Origin: Pseudomonas viridiflava
Lineage (GTDB): Bacteria; Pseudomonadota; Gammaproteobacteria; Pseudomonadales; Pseudomonadaceae
Length of the DNA: 64,000 bases
Direction of reading: 5' to 3'
Assembly (NCBI RefSeq): GCF_900591205.1
Contig: NZ_UUPU01000047.1
Location: 124,001 to 188,000, forward strand
The first letter of the stretch is position 1; the number at the start of each line of letters is the position of its first letter. This document shows, one piece after another, positions 45,554-56,852 of the stretch. Both the position numbers and the translations under genes were made by a program. The notes below the pieces were generated by a model. That model saw only the letters and a program-made list of their open reading frames with translations. It was not told the DNA's origin and did not search any database.

Positions 45554-48325
45554 TCAGGAAGACGCATGCTCCGGGCGCTGTTGACGCTGCGCCACCCAGA
45601 ACTCCACCAGTTCGCGCAACTGCGACAGTTCCACCGGCTTGGCCATGTGCCCGTCCATCCCGGCCTGGCGTGCGCGCTCTTTGTGTTCCGACAGAATATG
45701 CGCCGTGAGCGCCACCACCGGGGTGCGAATACGCTGATGGCTGACTTCCCACGCCCGCAGTTGTTGGGTGGCGGAGAAACCATCGAGGATCGGCATCTCG
45801 CAGTCCATCAATACCAGGTCATAGCGCTGGGCCTTCATCGCCTCCAGCGCTTCCTCGCCATTGCTGGCGGTGTCCGGGTTGAGGTTGAGCTTGCCGAGCA
45901 TGCCACGGATCACTTTGGTGGAAATGCTGTTGTCTTCGGCCACCAGGATGCGGAAATCGCTGGGCACGGTGACGGCCGCCGGGGCGCTGGGGACCACGCG
46001 GGGCTGGGTTGCGCCTTTGTTGCGCTGGGCCAACTCGTCTGCCAGGGTGGTCTTGAGCGTATAGCCGGCCACCGGCTTGGCCAGGATGCGTTTGATCCCG
46101 CAATTGCGCGCGATGATCTTGCTCGGCGCATTGCTGATGCCGGTGAGCATGATCAACAGGATGTCGTGGTTCAGGCTCGGATCTTCCTTGATCTTGGCGG
46201 CCAGTTGCATGCCGGTCATGCCGGGCATGTTCTGGTCCAGCAGCACCACGTCGAAGTAGTCGCGCAGGTGCGCCTTGGTGCGTAGCAGCGCCAGGGCTTC
46301 CTTGCCCGAAGGCACGGCGCTGACGTTCAGGCCCCAGGCGGTGCATTGTTGCACCAGCACTTTGCGGCAGGTGTCGTTGTCGTCCACCACCAGCACGCGG
46401 GCGTCCTTGAGCGGGCCGTCGAGGTCGGACGTCGGGTGTTCCAGGCGCTCCGGGTCCAGCGGCAGGGTCAGCCACAGGGTGCTGCCCTGGTGGGCGCCGC
46501 TCTTGATGCCGAACTCGCCGTTCATCAACAGGATCAGTTGGCGGGCGATTACCAGGCCCAGGTGGCCGCTCAAGCGGGTGGCCGAGAGGAAGTTTTTGCT
46601 GTGCAGTTCGCTGTGCAACAGGGCATCGCGCTCGGCGGCTTCCATCGGCAGGCCGCTGTCCTGTACGGCAATGCGCAGGCGCGGTTTGGTGCTGCGGTCG
46701 TCCAGGGCGACCACGATCAGCACTTCGCCTTCGTCGGTCTTTTGCAGGGCGTTTTCCAGCAGGCTCAGCAGCGCCTGGCGCAGGCGGGTCGGGTCGCCGC
46801 TGATCACGCGGGGCACCTGGGGCTGGATAAAGCTGATCAGCTCGACATTCTGCTGCTCAGCCTTGGCGCGGAAGATGCTCAGGCAGTCGTCGATCAGCGC
46901 GTTGAGGTCGAATTGCACGTCGTCCAGTTCTATCTGCCCGGACTCAAGCTTGGAGATATCGAGGATCTCGTTGATCAGGGTGAGCAGCTCATTACCGGCG
47001 CTGTGGATGGTTTGCACGTAGTCGCGCTGCTTCACTGACAGCGGCGTGCCCAGCAGCAGCTCGGTCATGCCCAGCACGCCGTTCATGGGGGTGCGGATCT
47101 CGTGGCTGATCTTGGCCAGGAACTCGGCCTTGGCCGCGATTTCGGCATTGCTGGCCGCGAGGTCGCGGCTGAGGCTGAAGCGGGCCTCGACAATCGCCCG
47201 TTGGCGTTCGCCAAGGGCCAGGCTCATCAACAGGCCGCTCAGGCAGATAAAGGCGAGCAGCGTGATGATCAAGCCTTGTGGCGAGACCATGGTCAGGCCC
47301 AGCAGGGCGGGCAGGATGATCAGCGTGCCAATGTTGAACACCACCATCGCGGCTACGAACAAGCGCGCCGGGCGGTAGCCTTTTTGCCAGTGGCAGGCCG
47401 AGACAAACAGCATGCTCAAGCCGGCCAGGGCCACCAGGGCGTAGGTAATGATGTTCAGCGGCAAGGTGTTGACGAATAACAGCAGCAGGCCGCACAGCAC
47501 GATGAGCAGGATGTCGGCCATCAACAGCTTGTTCAGCGGGTGCGGGCCCAAGGGCATGAAGAAACGGTAGGCAAACATCAGCCCGCACGGCGCGGTCAGC
47601 AACAGTGCAAGGTAGGCGCCCGGGGTCTGGATCGAGTGCCAGTTCGGCAGCCACGGGCCCACCAGGTTGAGCAACAGCGCCAGGCTGAGCATCAACAGCA
47701 CTTCGCAGGCGGCCAGCCACAGGCTGCTGCGTGAGCGGTGGTAGGCGAAGCGCGTGAGGTTGTGCAGGATCAGCATCAGCAGGCAGCCGAACAACAGGCC
47801 GTAGATCAGCGTTTGGGTCTGGTCGGCGGCGGCGAGTACGGCCGGCTCCAGGGTGATGTAAGGGCGCAGTTCATGTTCCGAGACCAGGCGCAGGTAGACC
47901 TCAAGGGGTTTCTGGCTCTGGGGCATCGGCAGCATGAAGTCGCTGCTGGGCAACGGGCGTTCCGCCTGGGGTTGGCGCGTGCCGGTGGTTTGTTGTTCGA
48001 CCAGGGTGTCGCCGTCCAGCGCGTAAAGGCTCAGGTGCGAGAGGTCCGGGGCAAAGATGCGCAGCACTTGCTCGTGCTTGCCGGGTTGCAGCTTGAAGCG
48101 TACCCACAACGCACCGTCCGGTCCGGCTGCGGTAATGCGGTCCAGTTCGATGGGGCTGAATTGATTGGTGTAGCGCGAGGAGCGGATGTCGCTCAGTTGC
48201 AGGTCGGCCTGTTCATCAAGCAATACTGCCCAGCCACTGCCTTGCGCGGCGGCCTGGGCCGGGAACAAGCAGAGCAGTGTCAGCAGACTGACAGTAAAAC
48301 CTATGGCGATCCTGAGCCAGCGCAC
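45554..48325 (-). CDS. retS: Hybrid sensor kinase RetS
   Basis: A 923-residue membrane sensor. Order: signal/TM, periplasmic 7TMR-DISMED2 domain (~30-165), seven-helix 7TMR-DISM region (~180-375), HisKA with [15 protein letters not shown] (His408), a degenerate ATPase domain, and two receiver domains (Asp697 in [10 protein letters not shown], Asp841 in [10 protein letters not shown]). P. aeruginosa RetS uses His424, Asp713 and Asp858, a nearly constant 16-17 offset. The ATP G1 box reads DSGLPM instead of DxGxG. RetS restrains GacS and so switches between acute and biofilm modes. It lies next to purD as in P. aeruginosa. Confidence 0.93.
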   Translation of the reverse strand: MRWLRIAIGFTVSLLTLLCLFPAQAAAQGSGWAVLLDEQADLQLSDIRSSRYTNQFSPIELDRITAAGPDGALWVRFKLQPGKHEQVLRIFAPDLSHLSLYALDGDTLVEQQTTGTRQPQAERPLPSSDFMLPMPQSQKPLEVYLRLVSEHELRPYITLEPAVLAAADQTQTLIYGLLFGCLLMLILHNLTRFAYHRSRSSLWLAACEVLLMLSLALLLNLVGPWLPNWHSIQTPGAYLALLLTAPCGLMFAYRFFMPLGPHPLNKLLMADILLIVLCGLLLLFVNTLPLNIITYALVALAGLSMLFVSACHWQKGYRPARLFVAAMVVFNIGTLIILPALLGLTMVSPQGLIITLLAFICLSGLLMSLALGERQRAIVEARFSLSRDLAASNAEIAAKAEFLAKISHEIRTPMNGVLGMTELLLGTPLSVKQRDYVQTIHSAGNELLTLINEILDISKLESGQIELDDVQFDLNALIDDCLSIFRAKAEQQNVELISFIQPQVPRVISGDPTRLRQALLSLLENALQKTDEGEVLIVVALDDRSTKPRLRIAVQDSGLPMEAAERDALLHSELHSKNFLSATRLSGHLGLVIARQLILLMNGEFGIKSGAHQGSTLWLTLPLDPERLEHPTSDLDGPLKDARVLVVDDNDTCRKVLVQQCTAWGLNVSAVPSGKEALALLRTKAHLRDYFDVVLLDQNMPGMTGMQLAAKIKEDPSLNHDILLIMLTGISNAPSKIIARNCGIKRILAKPVAGYTLKTTLADELAQRNKGATQPRVVPSAPAAVTVPSDFRILVAEDNSISTKVIRGMLGKLNLNPDTASNGEEALEAMKAQRYDLVLMDCEMPILDGFSATQQLRAWEVSHQRIRTPVVALTAHILSEHKERARQAGMDGHMAKPVELSQLRELVEFWVAQRQQRPEHASS

Positions 48326-48384
48326 GGCGAAATCCCTTCGTAGGTTGATGCACGGGTTAACTATGCGCGGGGTGACATGTGTAC

Positions 48385-48407
48385 GGCAAGGGCCAGAGGC
48401 CCTTGCC
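48385..48407 (-). terminator. Hairpin between purD and retS
   Basis: A perfect 10-bp stem (GGCAAGGGCC, loop AGA, GGCCCTTGCC) follows purD by 33 bp in the direction of transcription. There is no T-run, so it may be a weak or factor-assisted terminator. Confidence 0.5.
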
Positions 48408-48439
48408 TAACCGAACGGATAGCTACGGACTACAGCGGC

Positions 48440-49732
48440 TTACTGGTTCTCGCCACGTTCACGGGCAATCGCGCGATAGCCGATGTCGGTGCGGTAGAAA
48501 CAGCCTTTCCAGTCGATTTTTGCGGCCAGCTTGTACGCCTGTTGCTGCGCGGCATCGACACTGGCACCCATCGCAGTGGCGCACAATACGCGGCCACCTG
48601 CGGTTACAACTTTGCCATCCTTGAGCGCGGTGCCCGCATGGAACACTTTGCCTTCCAGCGTAGCAGCCGCGTCCAAGCCTTCAATCACGTCGCCCTTGGC
48701 GTAGTCGGCAGGGTAACCACCTGCCGCCAGTACAATGCCGACGCTTGGGCGTGGGTCCCACTGCGCTTCTACCTTGTCCAGGGCCTGTGCCAGGGCGGCT
48801 TCCACCAGCAGCACCAGGCTCGACTGCAGACGCAGCATCACCGGTTGGGTTTCCGGGTCGCCGAAGCGGCAGTTGAACTCGATGACTTTCGGGTTACCGG
48901 CTTTGTCGATCATCAGGCCGGCGTACAGGAAGCCGGTGTACACATTGCCTTCTTCGGCCATGCCGCGCACGGTTGGCCAGATCACCAGGTCCATCACGCG
49001 TTTGTGCACTTCGCTGGTGACCACCGGGGCAGGGGAGTAAGCCCCCATGCCGCCGGTGTTCGGGCCGCTGTCGCCGTCGCCGACGCGTTTATGGTCCTGG
49101 CTGGTGGCCATCGGCAACACGTTCTTGCCGTCGACCATCACGATAAAGCTGGCTTCTTCGCCGTCCAGGAACTCCTCGATGACCACCCGCGAACCGGCCT
49201 CACCAAAAGCGTTGCCGGCGAGCATGTCGCGCACGGCGTCTTCGGCTTCCTGCAGGGTCATCGCTACGATCACGCCTTTACCGGCGGCCAGGCCGTCGGC
49301 CTTGATCACGATCGGCGCACCTTTTTCACGCAGGTAAGCCAGGGCCGGCTCGATCTCGGTGAAATTCTGGTAGTCGGCGGTCGGGATCTTGTGGCGGGCC
49401 AGGAAATCCTTGGTGAATGCCTTGGAGCCTTCCAGCTGGGCAGCGCCAGCGGTCGGGCCGAAGCAGTCCAGACCACGGCTGCGGAACAGGTCCACCACGC
49501 CGGCAACCAGCGGTACTTCAGGGCCGACGATGGTCAGGGACACGTTTTTCTCGGCAAAATCAGCCAACTGCTCAAGCGCCAACACGTCGATGGCGACGTT
49601 TTCGCACTTGGCTTCAATGGCGGTGCCGGCGTTGCCGGGGGCCACAAAAACCTTCTGGACGCGAGGGTCCTGGGCAACTTTCCAGGCCAGGGCGTGTTCG
49701 CGGCCACCGCTGCCAATGATCAAAACATTCAT
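48440..49732 (-). CDS. purD: Phosphoribosylamine-glycine ligase
   Basis: A 430-residue ATP-grasp enzyme for the second step of purine synthesis. It begins MNVLIIGSGGREHALAWKVA and has VVIEEFLDGEEASFIVMVDG, GDGDSGPNTGGMGAYSPAPV and VIEFNCRFGDPETQPVML. Length equals the family norm. It follows purH in the same direction, separated by a REP doublet. Confidence 0.97.
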   Translation of the reverse strand: MNVLIIGSGGREHALAWKVAQDPRVQKVFVAPGNAGTAIEAKCENVAIDVLALEQLADFAEKNVSLTIVGPEVPLVAGVVDLFRSRGLDCFGPTAGAAQLEGSKAFTKDFLARHKIPTADYQNFTEIEPALAYLREKGAPIVIKADGLAAGKGVIVAMTLQEAEDAVRDMLAGNAFGEAGSRVVIEEFLDGEEASFIVMVDGKNVLPMATSQDHKRVGDGDSGPNTGGMGAYSPAPVVTSEVHKRVMDLVIWPTVRGMAEEGNVYTGFLYAGLMIDKAGNPKVIEFNCRFGDPETQPVMLRLQSSLVLLVEAALAQALDKVEAQWDPRPSVGIVLAAGGYPADYAKGDVIEGLDAAATLEGKVFHAGTALKDGKVVTAGGRVLCATAMGASVDAAQQQAYKLAAKIDWKGCFYRTDIGYRAIARERGENQ

Positions 49733-49785
49733 TTCAAAAACCTCGGATGACGCAAAATTCTCGGGGGAACTGTGGGCTGCTTTTC

Positions 49786-49874
49786 TGTGGGAGCTGGCTT
49801 GCCTGCGATGCGAGCGCCTCGGTGCAACTGGTTTACCGAGGTGATGCTATCGCAGGCAAGCCAGCTCCCACATA
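49786..49874. repeat. REP doublet between purH and purD
   Basis: Inverted REP copies of the GTGGGAGCTGGCTTGCCTGC type with an inner CCTCGGTG/CACCGAGG-like hairpin fill the 170-bp gap. Confidence 0.85.
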
Positions 49875-49902
49875 AAGCCGGTGCCGCTTGAGTCCAAATC
49901 AA

Positions 49903-51510
49903 TCAGTGACGGAAGTGGCGCATGCCGGTGAAGACCATGGCGATGCCGGCTTCATCAGCGGCGGCAATCACTTCTGCATCACGCATCGAGCCGCCTGGCT
50001 GGATAACCGCGGTAACACCGGCTTTCGCGGCGTTATCCAGGCCGTCACGGAACGGGAAGAACGCATCGGAAGCCATTACCGAACCGGCAACCTGCAGGCC
50101 GGCATGCTCGGCCTTGATTGCAGCGATACGCGCCGAGTTCACGCGGCTCATCTGGCCGGCGCCGACACCGATGGTCTGGCGGTTCTTGGCGTAGACGATG
50201 GCGTTGGATTTAACGTACTTGGCCACTTTCCAGGCGAAGATCAGGTCGTTGATCTCTTGCTCGGTCGGGGCGCGCTGGGTCACCACTTTGAGGTCTTGGC
50301 TGCCGATCATGCCGATGTCGCGGCTCTGTACCAGCAAACCGCCGTTGACCCGCTTGTAGTCCCAGGCTGCGGCACGCTCGGCCGACCACTCGCCGCAGGC
50401 CAGCAGGCGCACATTGGCCTTGGCGGCGACGATGGCGCGAGCCTCTTCGCTGACGGACGGGGCGATGATCACTTCGACGAACTGACGTTCGACGATGGCC
50501 TTGGCGGTTTCGGCGTCCAGTTCGCGGTTGAACGCGATGATGCCGCCGAATGCGGATTCGGTGTCGGTGGCGTAGGCCAGTTCGTACGCCTGGCGGATAC
50601 CGCCTTCAGCGTCCGGGCTCACGGCCACGCCGCACGGGTTGGCGTGCTTGACGATCACGCAGGCCGGTTTGACGAAGCTCTTCACGCATTCCAGCGCGGC
50701 ATCGGTGTCGGCCACGTTGTTATAGGACAGCTCTTTGCCTTGCAGCTGGGTCGCAGTGGCGATGCCGACTTCGGCCGGTTTGGCTTCCACGTAGAACGCC
50801 GCGCTCTGGTGCGGGTTCTCGCCGTAGCGCATTTCCTGGGCCTTGATGAACTGGCTGTTGAAGGTCCGTGGGAACTGGCTGCGGCCTTCTGTGCTGAGGG
50901 TTTGCGCGGTTTGGTTCACGGTGCCCATGTAGTTGGCGATCATGCCGTCGTAGGCGGCGGTGTGTTCGAACGCCTTGAGCATCAGGTCGAAACGTTGGGC
51001 GTAGGTCAGGCCACCGGCTTTCAGGCTGTCGAGCACCTGGGCGTAGTCGCTGGCGTTAACCACGATGGCCACGTCTTTGTGGTTCTTGGCCGCCGAGCGA
51101 ACCATGGTCGGACCGCCGATGTCGATGTTTTCGATGGCGGTCGGCAGGTCGCAGCCTGGCTTGTTGATGGTGGCTTCAAACGGGTAGAGGTTAACGGCCA
51201 CCAGGTCGATCGGCTTGATGCCGTGCTCGGTCATGATGGCGTCGTCGATACCGCGACGGCCGAGGATGCCGCCGTGGATTTTCGGGTGCAGGGTCTTGAC
51301 CCGACCGTCCATCATTTCTGCGAAACCGGTGTAGTCCGCAACTTCCACTGCGGCCACGCCGTTGTCCTGCAGCAGTTTGAAGGTCCCGCCTGTGGAGAGG
51401 ATTTCCACGCCCAGAGCTTCCAGCTCCCGGGCAAATTCGAGGATCCCGGTCTTGTCGGAGACGCTGATCAAGGCGCGGCGGATCGGCAGGCGGGTAGTCT
51501 GGTCGGTCAT
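49903..51510 (-). CDS. purH: Bifunctional AICAR transformylase / IMP cyclohydrolase
   Basis: A 535-residue enzyme for the last two steps of IMP synthesis. The N-terminal cyclohydrolase (MGS-like) domain starts [20 protein letters not shown]; the transformylase part has [29 protein letters not shown], and the end reads [23 protein letters not shown] 51510 lies 7 bases after GGAA; in-frame codons upstream would run through the fis terminator. Confidence 0.97.
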   Translation of the reverse strand: MTDQTTRLPIRRALISVSDKTGILEFARELEALGVEILSTGGTFKLLQDNGVAAVEVADYTGFAEMMDGRVKTLHPKIHGGILGRRGIDDAIMTEHGIKPIDLVAVNLYPFEATINKPGCDLPTAIENIDIGGPTMVRSAAKNHKDVAIVVNASDYAQVLDSLKAGGLTYAQRFDLMLKAFEHTAAYDGMIANYMGTVNQTAQTLSTEGRSQFPRTFNSQFIKAQEMRYGENPHQSAAFYVEAKPAEVGIATATQLQGKELSYNNVADTDAALECVKSFVKPACVIVKHANPCGVAVSPDAEGGIRQAYELAYATDTESAFGGIIAFNRELDAETAKAIVERQFVEVIIAPSVSEEARAIVAAKANVRLLACGEWSAERAAAWDYKRVNGGLLVQSRDIGMIGSQDLKVVTQRAPTEQEINDLIFAWKVAKYVKSNAIVYAKNRQTIGVGAGQMSRVNSARIAAIKAEHAGLQVAGSVMASDAFFPFRDGLDNAAKAGVTAVIQPGGSMRDAEVIAAADEAGIAMVFTGMRHFRH

Positions 51511-51540
51511 TTCAATTTCCATCAAAAGCAAAGGAGTCAG

Positions 51541-51575
51541 CAAAAAAGGCGTCCGTTTTTTACGCGGGCGCCTTT
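51541..51575 (-). terminator. Terminator of dusB-fis
   Basis: On the minus strand AAAGGCG and CGCCTTT enclose a 17-base loop and are followed by TTT, 18 bp after the fis stop. Confidence 0.75.
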
Positions 51576-51592
51576 CTGGTTTGATTGAATGC

Positions 51593-51913
51593 TTACAGCA
51601 AATCGTACTGCTTGAGCTTTTTGCGCAAGGTGCCACGGTTGAGACCCAGCAGCTCACTGGCTTTGGTCTGGTTGCCCTTGACGTAGTTCATCACGCTTTC
51701 GAGCAAGGGCGCCTCGACTTCGGAAAGCACCAGGTTGTACACGTCCGTGACGGAAGCGCCCTCAAGGTGGGCGAAATAATTGTGCAGCGCCTTCTCGACA
51801 CTCCCGCGAAGGGTCTGGCCTTCTTCGCTCGGCGTGTTGAGGTGCTGTTTCAAATTGACGTTGTCGCTCACGGGTGTTGTTCCACTCACTAAAGTCTCGG
51901 TCATCATCGTCAT
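51593..51913 (-). CDS. fis: Nucleoid protein Fis
   Basis: A 106-residue DNA-binding protein. The C-terminal helix-turn-helix [20 protein letters not shown] is nearly identical to that of E. coli Fis; the N-terminal arm is longer. It bends DNA and tunes transcription of stable RNA and other genes. The ATG at 51913 overlaps the dusB stop (ATGA), the classic dusB-fis arrangement. Confidence 0.96.
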   Translation of the reverse strand: MTMMTETLVSGTTPVSDNVNLKQHLNTPSEEGQTLRGSVEKALHNYFAHLEGASVTDVYNLVLSEVEAPLLESVMNYVKGNQTKASELLGLNRGTLRKKLKQYDLL

Positions 51914-52923
51914 GCGGCCACCCCCTCTCCGTCCCCTGTCACCAGGCTCTTTTCACGCTCGCTGAAAAACTCTCGAACGGTGGCGACCTGTGCTTGCGTT
52001 TCATCCAAACGATTGAAGTGGGCGCGAAACTCCCTGGCGCCCGGCAAGGTTGCGAGATACCAGCCGACATGCTTGCGAGCAATGCGTACTCCCATCACGT
52101 CTCCGTAGAAGGCGTGCAGGGCGGCCAGATGCTCTAGCAGAATACGTTCCACCTCGATCAGCTCCGGTGCCGGCAAAACTTCGCCGGTACGCAGAAAGTG
52201 GTCGATCTCACGAAAAATCCACGGTCGCCCCTGGGCGGCCCGGCCAATCAACAAACCATCGGCACCGGTTGCGTGCAGCACGCGCCGGGCTTTCTCGGCT
52301 GAGTCGATATCGCCATTGGCAAACACCGGCATCGACACCGCCTGCTTGATCGCAGCGATGGTGTCGTACTCGGCTTCACCGGTGTACAGATCGGCGCGGG
52401 TGCGGCCATGCACCGCCAGCGCTGTAATTCCTGCCTGTTCGGCGATCTTCGCCACCGTCAGGCCGTTCTTGTTGTCCCGGTCCCAGCCGGTACGAATCTT
52501 CAGAGTGACCGGTACATCCACTGCGCCGACAACGGCATGCAGGATCTCGGCGACCAACTGCTCATCTTTCAACAGCGCGGAACCGGCGGCCTTGTTGCAG
52601 ACCTTCTTGGCCGGGCAGCCCATGTTGATATCAATGATCTGCGCACCCAACTCCACGTTGGCTCGGGCCGCATCCGCCAGCATCTGTGCATCACCACCGG
52701 CGATCTGCACCGAGCGGGGCTCGGGATCACCTTCGTGGATCATGCGCAGCCGCGATTTGCGGGTGTTCCACAAGCTCATGTCGCTGGTGACCATTTCCGA
52801 GACTACTAGACCCGCGCCCAAACGCTTGCACAGCTGACGAAAGGGCTGGTCGGTGACGCCCGCCATGGGGGCGAGAATCAAGCCGTTCTGCAATGTGTAT
52901 GGGCCGATGCGTACCGCCGACAT
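51910..52923 (-). CDS. dusB: tRNA-dihydrouridine synthase B
   Basis: A 337-residue FMN enzyme that reduces uridine in the tRNA D-loop. It begins [20 protein letters not shown]; the catalytic Cys is in [20 protein letters not shown], and [13 protein letters not shown] and [11 protein letters not shown] are further family motifs. A good -10 (TATCAT near 52980, minus strand) precedes it. It forms the first gene of dusB-fis. Confidence 0.96.
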   Translation of the reverse strand: MSAVRIGPYTLQNGLILAPMAGVTDQPFRQLCKRLGAGLVVSEMVTSDMSLWNTRKSRLRMIHEGDPEPRSVQIAGGDAQMLADAARANVELGAQIIDINMGCPAKKVCNKAAGSALLKDEQLVAEILHAVVGAVDVPVTLKIRTGWDRDNKNGLTVAKIAEQAGITALAVHGRTRADLYTGEAEYDTIAAIKQAVSMPVFANGDIDSAEKARRVLHATGADGLLIGRAAQGRPWIFREIDHFLRTGEVLPAPELIEVERILLEHLAALHAFYGDVMGVRIARKHVGWYLATLPGAREFRAHFNRLDETQAQVATVREFFSEREKSLVTGDGEGVAA

Positions 52924-53108
52924 AGGACTTCCCTGTTGTGGGGCCGGATCATTAGAGTTCGAAAAAGGGTTGGCATGATACCCGCTCTCGATGACTGGAT
53001 AAAGGCTGAATTGGATAAAATCTGAACAGTTATTTCTTTATCGCCGCCGGTTTGGTTGCGCAAAGCCCAGTCAAGAATCCGCCGTCAAGCCTTGCGGCAT
53101 CGGTCGGC

Positions 53109-54299
53109 TCACTCGGGCGAGTGAAAGCTCAGGCTGTAATTCACGGCTTTATTGCCCGGGTCGAGAATGTCCAGGGAGATATGGATCGGGGTCTGCGATG
53201 GCATTTCGCTTACGCCGGCCAGCTCGCCGCTCAGGTATTCGGCGGGTTTGAAGCGACGACTGGCGATCAGGCCGCCGTTCAAATCGGCAAAACGCAGCTC
53301 CAGCAGCGGAAAGGGCTGGGAGAAGGTCGCCCGGTTGTAGATGATCGCGTCCACCACCAACGCTCCGGCGAACTCCGGGTGGCTGCGCACCACCAGGTTG
53401 CTGCTCTTGATGTGGGCGATATCGACCCGCGATGGCACGGTGCAGCCCAGTGTGGGGCACAGTTCCTGAAACCATGGGCGGTAGGCGTCCTGACGAGCCA
53501 GGTCATCGAATTGGTAGGCGATGTATTGGCCGGCAAGGCCGGCAGCGGCGATCAGTACCAGTAATAGCCAGATCAGGCGCCGGCCCCAGCCTGATGGGCG
53601 TTTCTGCGCGTAGAGGTGCAGCGGGTCGTCTTCGAGGTCCTGCAGCACATCGTCGTGAATACTGGCTTCGGGGCGCGGGCGTTTGCGGCGGGGCTGGTGG
53701 CGCTCTTCGGGTTCCGGCTCGTCCGCCGCCTGGGTCAAGGGCGTGAACGGCGGGTCGATGTCGTCATCGTGATCGTCAGGGGCTGAGCGCAGCGCAGGCT
53801 CATCGTCGATGTCGTCGAGGCGAAATGACATCGACGGTTCGGTGCGCTGGCGCGTCGCAGGTTCGTCTTCGGGTGCCTGTGGGCGTTCCTCGGGCGGCTC
53901 GCTGAACAGACTGGCGGCCCATTTTTCTTCCTCGGCCTTGACGGTGCCGCGAGTGGCGCTGAGGGAATCTTCCGGTTGGCGACGGTCGGTGGTGGCCTGG
54001 CGGCGTTCCAGCTTGGCCAGTTCTTCGTCCAGGTCCAGGTTGTCCAGGTCCAGCTCTTCGGCGCTCCACTGTTTCTGGCTGATGGCACGCGGCAGCTCAG
54101 GCGTCAGCTCAGCGGCCGGCTCGGCAGCGGCGGGCTGCGCAGGCGCCTGGGCACGCTGCTCCAGCAACTGGCGAGCGGCGTTGAACACTTGCAGGCATGA
54201 GCCGCAGCGCACCACGCCACGCGCCACGCTCAACTGAGCGTGACTGACGCGAAAGCGCGCTTGGCAATGCGGGCACTGGGTGACGAAACTGTCGGTCAT
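53109..54299 (-). CDS. DUF3426 zinc-ribbon membrane protein
   Basis: A 396-residue protein. The N-terminus is a MJ0042-type zinc finger (TQCPHCQARFRVS... VRCGSCLQVFNA, two CxxC pairs within residues 8-40). A long acidic, low-complexity linker with Glu/Asp/Arg repeats covers about 50-225. One membrane helix (LIWLLLVLIAAAGLAGQYIAY) is near 240, and a ~140-residue C-terminal DUF3426 domain follows. Function is not known. ATG 54299 (MTDSFVT) gives the usual start. It sits between dusB and prmA as in other Pseudomonas. Confidence 0.88.
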   Translation of the reverse strand: MTDSFVTQCPHCQARFRVSHAQLSVARGVVRCGSCLQVFNAARQLLEQRAQAPAQPAAAEPAAELTPELPRAISQKQWSAEELDLDNLDLDEELAKLERRQATTDRRQPEDSLSATRGTVKAEEEKWAASLFSEPPEERPQAPEDEPATRQRTEPSMSFRLDDIDDEPALRSAPDDHDDDIDPPFTPLTQAADEPEPEERHQPRRKRPRPEASIHDDVLQDLEDDPLHLYAQKRPSGWGRRLIWLLLVLIAAAGLAGQYIAYQFDDLARQDAYRPWFQELCPTLGCTVPSRVDIAHIKSSNLVVRSHPEFAGALVVDAIIYNRATFSQPFPLLELRFADLNGGLIASRRFKPAEYLSGELAGVSEMPSQTPIHISLDILDPGNKAVNYSLSFHSPE

Positions 54300-54329
54300 G
54301 CGGCCATCCGATTCAGGCAAGCGCTCATT

Positions 54330-55208
54330 CTAGCGCCGACGCCCGCTGATGCGTACCCAGCCATCACGGTTAGCGATCGGGTCCAGCTCGAAATCCTTGG
54401 CATACGCTGCGGCCACGTCTTCACCTTGTTCGGCGAGGATCCCCGAGAGGGCCAGGCGGCCCCCCGGCTTGACCAGGCTCGACAGCTGCGGCGCCAGGGA
54501 CACCAGCGGCCCGGCGAGGATATTGGCCACCAGTACATCGGCCTGCACCTGGGGCAATTGCTCCGGCAGGTAGAGTGGGAATTTGCCTTCAGGAATGTGG
54601 TTGCGCCCAGCGTTGTCGCGGGAGGCTTCCAGGGCTTGCACGTCGATGTCGGTGCCGACCGCTTCCTTGGCGCCCAGCAGCAGCGCGGCGATCGCCAGGA
54701 TCCCCGAGCCGCAGCCGAAATCCAGCACGTGGCTGTCGGTCAGGTCCTGGCCGTCGAGCCATTCCAGGCACAGTGCGGTGGTCGGGTGGGTGCCGGTGCC
54801 GAAGGCCAGGCCCGGGTCCAGCAGCAGATTGACGGCATCCGGTTCCGGGGCAGCATGCCAGCTCGGTACGATCCACAGGCGCTGGCCGAAACGCATCGGC
54901 TGGAAGTTGTCCATCCAGCTGCGTTCCCAGTCCTGGTCTTCGATCACTTCGCTGTGGTGCTCGGGCAGCGGGCCGCCGGTGAGCAGTTCCATATGGGCCA
55001 GGACGGCTGCGGCATCGGTGCCGTCTTCGAACAGGGCCAGCAAATGGGTGTGGGACCACAGCGGTGTGGTGTTGAGTTCCGGCTCGAAAATCGGTTGGTC
55101 TTCGGCGTCCATGAAAGTGACCGAGACGGCGCCCACTTCGAGAAAAGCGTCTTCGTAGGTTTCGGCTTGTTCTGGGCTGATGGCGAGACGGACTTGCAGC
55201 CAAGGCAT
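54330..55208 (-). CDS. prmA: Ribosomal protein L11 methyltransferase
   Basis: A 292-residue SAM methyltransferase that trimethylates L11. It begins [13 protein letters not shown] motif I is [20 protein letters not shown] near residue 160, and [17 protein letters not shown] is motif IV-like. [15 protein letters not shown] precedes motif I, typical of PrmA. ATG 55208 agrees with E. coli length; extra upstream codons are not supported. Confidence 0.95.
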   Translation of the reverse strand: MPWLQVRLAISPEQAETYEDAFLEVGAVSVTFMDAEDQPIFEPELNTTPLWSHTHLLALFEDGTDAAAVLAHMELLTGGPLPEHHSEVIEDQDWERSWMDNFQPMRFGQRLWIVPSWHAAPEPDAVNLLLDPGLAFGTGTHPTTALCLEWLDGQDLTDSHVLDFGCGSGILAIAALLLGAKEAVGTDIDVQALEASRDNAGRNHIPEGKFPLYLPEQLPQVQADVLVANILAGPLVSLAPQLSSLVKPGGRLALSGILAEQGEDVAAAYAKDFELDPIANRDGWVRISGRRR

Positions 55209-55306
55209 GGCGGGCACCTTTGAAAAATGAGTGTGCAGCGGGGTGGGGCTGCGAAAGGGCGCAAGTTTACGCGAGAGCAGGGCAGAAGACGACATACGCA
55301 GATCAA

Positions 55307-55398
55307 ATGTGGGAGGGGGCTTGCCCCTGATAGCAGTGTGTCAGTCTCAGCATCTGTAACTGGCCCACCGCAATCGGGGGCAAGCCCCCTCCCACATT
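55307..55398. repeat. REP doublet between prmA and accC
   Basis: Inverted REP copies of the GTGGGAGGGGGCTTGCCCC type are about 50 bases apart. Confidence 0.85.
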
Positions 55399-55433
55399 GG
55401 ATTGTGCACATCTGCAAAATAGGGGCCCACAAA

Positions 55434-55463
55434 CAACAAAGCCGCCCGAAGGCGGCTTTGTTG
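55434..55463 (-). terminator. Terminator of accB-accC
   Basis: A perfect 13-bp stem (CAACAAAGCCGCC, loop CGAA, GGCGGCTTTGTTG) lies just after the accC stop; on the minus strand it runs into GTTGTTTGT. Confidence 0.88.
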
Positions 55464-55473
55464 GGTGGAGCAC

Positions 55474-56835
55474 TTACTGGTTGGCCAGCTTGTGTTCCAG
55501 GTAGTGAATGTTCACACCACCTTCGCAGAAGCCTTCATCACGAACCAGGTCCCGGTGCAGTGGGATGTTGGTCTTGATGCCGTCGACCACGATTTCGTCC
55601 AGGGCATTGCGCATACGGGCCATGGCCTCGTCGCGGGTGGCGCCCCAGGTGATCAGCTTGCCGATCAGCGAGTCGTAGTTGGACGGAACCTTGTAGCCGC
55701 TGTACAGGTGCGAATCCACACGTACGCCGTTGCCGCCGGGCGCGTGGAAATGCTTGACCAGGCCAGGGCTTGGGATAAAGGTTTTCGGGTCTTCGGCGTT
55801 GATCCGGCACTCAAGCGAGTGGCCGTGGAGCTTCACGTCGTCCTGGGTGAAGGACAGCACGTTGCCGGCGGCGATGCTGAGCATCTCCTTGACGATGTCG
55901 ATACCGGTGACCATCTCCGAAACCGGGTGCTCTACTTGCACGCGAGTGTTCATCTCGATGAAGTAGAAACGGCCGTTCTCGTACAGGAACTCGAAAGTGC
56001 CCGCGCCACGGTAGTTGATGTCGATGCACGCCTTGACGCAGCGAGCCAGCACTTCCTGGCGAGCGGTTTCATCCAGGCCCGGTGCCGGTGCTTCTTCCAG
56101 CACCTTCTGGTGACGGCGTTGCAGCGAGCAATCGCGGTCGCCCAGGTGGATGGCGTGGCCCTGGCCGTCGGACAGTACCTGGACTTCCACGTGACGTGGG
56201 TTGGTCAGGTACTTTTCCAGGTAGACCATCGGGTTGCCGAACCAGGCGCCCGCTTCGGAGCGGGTCTGCTTGGCGGCTTCGATCAGGTCTTCTTCCTTGT
56301 GCACCACGCGCATGCCGCGACCACCACCGCCACCGGCGGCCTTGATGATCACCGGGTAACCGACTTCGCGACCAATGCGCAGGGCGGTTGCCTCGTCTTC
56401 CGGCAATGGGCCGTCGGAGCCAGGCACGGTTGGCACGCCGGCAGCAATCATGGCGTCCTTGGCCGAGACCTTGTCGCCCATCAGGCGAATGGTTTCGGCT
56501 TTAGGGCCAATGAAGGCAAACCCGGATTTTTCTACCTGTTCGGCGAAATCGGCGTTTTCCGCGAGGAAGCCGTAGCCCGGGTGGATGCCATCAGCGCCGG
56601 TCACTTCAGCAGCGGCGATGATGTTCGAGACTTTCAGGTACGAGTTCGTGGCCAGTGGCGGGCCGATGCAGATGCTTTCGTCCGCCAGTTTCACGTGCAT
56701 CAATTCGGTATCGGCCGTCGAGTAAACAGCGACGGTCTTGATGCCCTCTTCCTTACAGGCGCGCAGGATACGCAGCGCGATCTCGCCGCGGTTGGCGATC
56801 AGGACTTTTTGCAGTTTCTTCGCAGGTTTCAACAT
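55474..56835 (-). CDS. accC: Acetyl-CoA carboxylase biotin carboxylase subunit
   Basis: A 453-residue ATP-grasp enzyme that carboxylates biotin on AccB in fatty-acid synthesis. It carries [18 protein letters not shown] at the start, the glycine-rich ATP loop [14 protein letters not shown] near residue 160, the segment [20 protein letters not shown] and [19 protein letters not shown] 56835 has GGAG 8 bases upstream. It follows accB by 17 bp. Confidence 0.97.
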   Translation of the reverse strand: MLKPAKKLQKVLIANRGEIALRILRACKEEGIKTVAVYSTADTELMHVKLADESICIGPPLATNSYLKVSNIIAAAEVTGADGIHPGYGFLAENADFAEQVEKSGFAFIGPKAETIRLMGDKVSAKDAMIAAGVPTVPGSDGPLPEDEATALRIGREVGYPVIIKAAGGGGGRGMRVVHKEEDLIEAAKQTRSEAGAWFGNPMVYLEKYLTNPRHVEVQVLSDGQGHAIHLGDRDCSLQRRHQKVLEEAPAPGLDETARQEVLARCVKACIDINYRGAGTFEFLYENGRFYFIEMNTRVQVEHPVSEMVTGIDIVKEMLSIAAGNVLSFTQDDVKLHGHSLECRINAEDPKTFIPSPGLVKHFHAPGGNGVRVDSHLYSGYKVPSNYDSLIGKLITWGATRDEAMARMRNALDEIVVDGIKTNIPLHRDLVRDEGFCEGGVNIHYLEHKLANQ

Positions 56836-56852
56836 CGAAGGCGCTCCGCGGT

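Noticed and set aside
49888..51588. 566-codon plus-strand frame opposite purH
   Set aside because: Antisense shadow; it has His/Asp/Gly-rich composition and no ribosome binding site.
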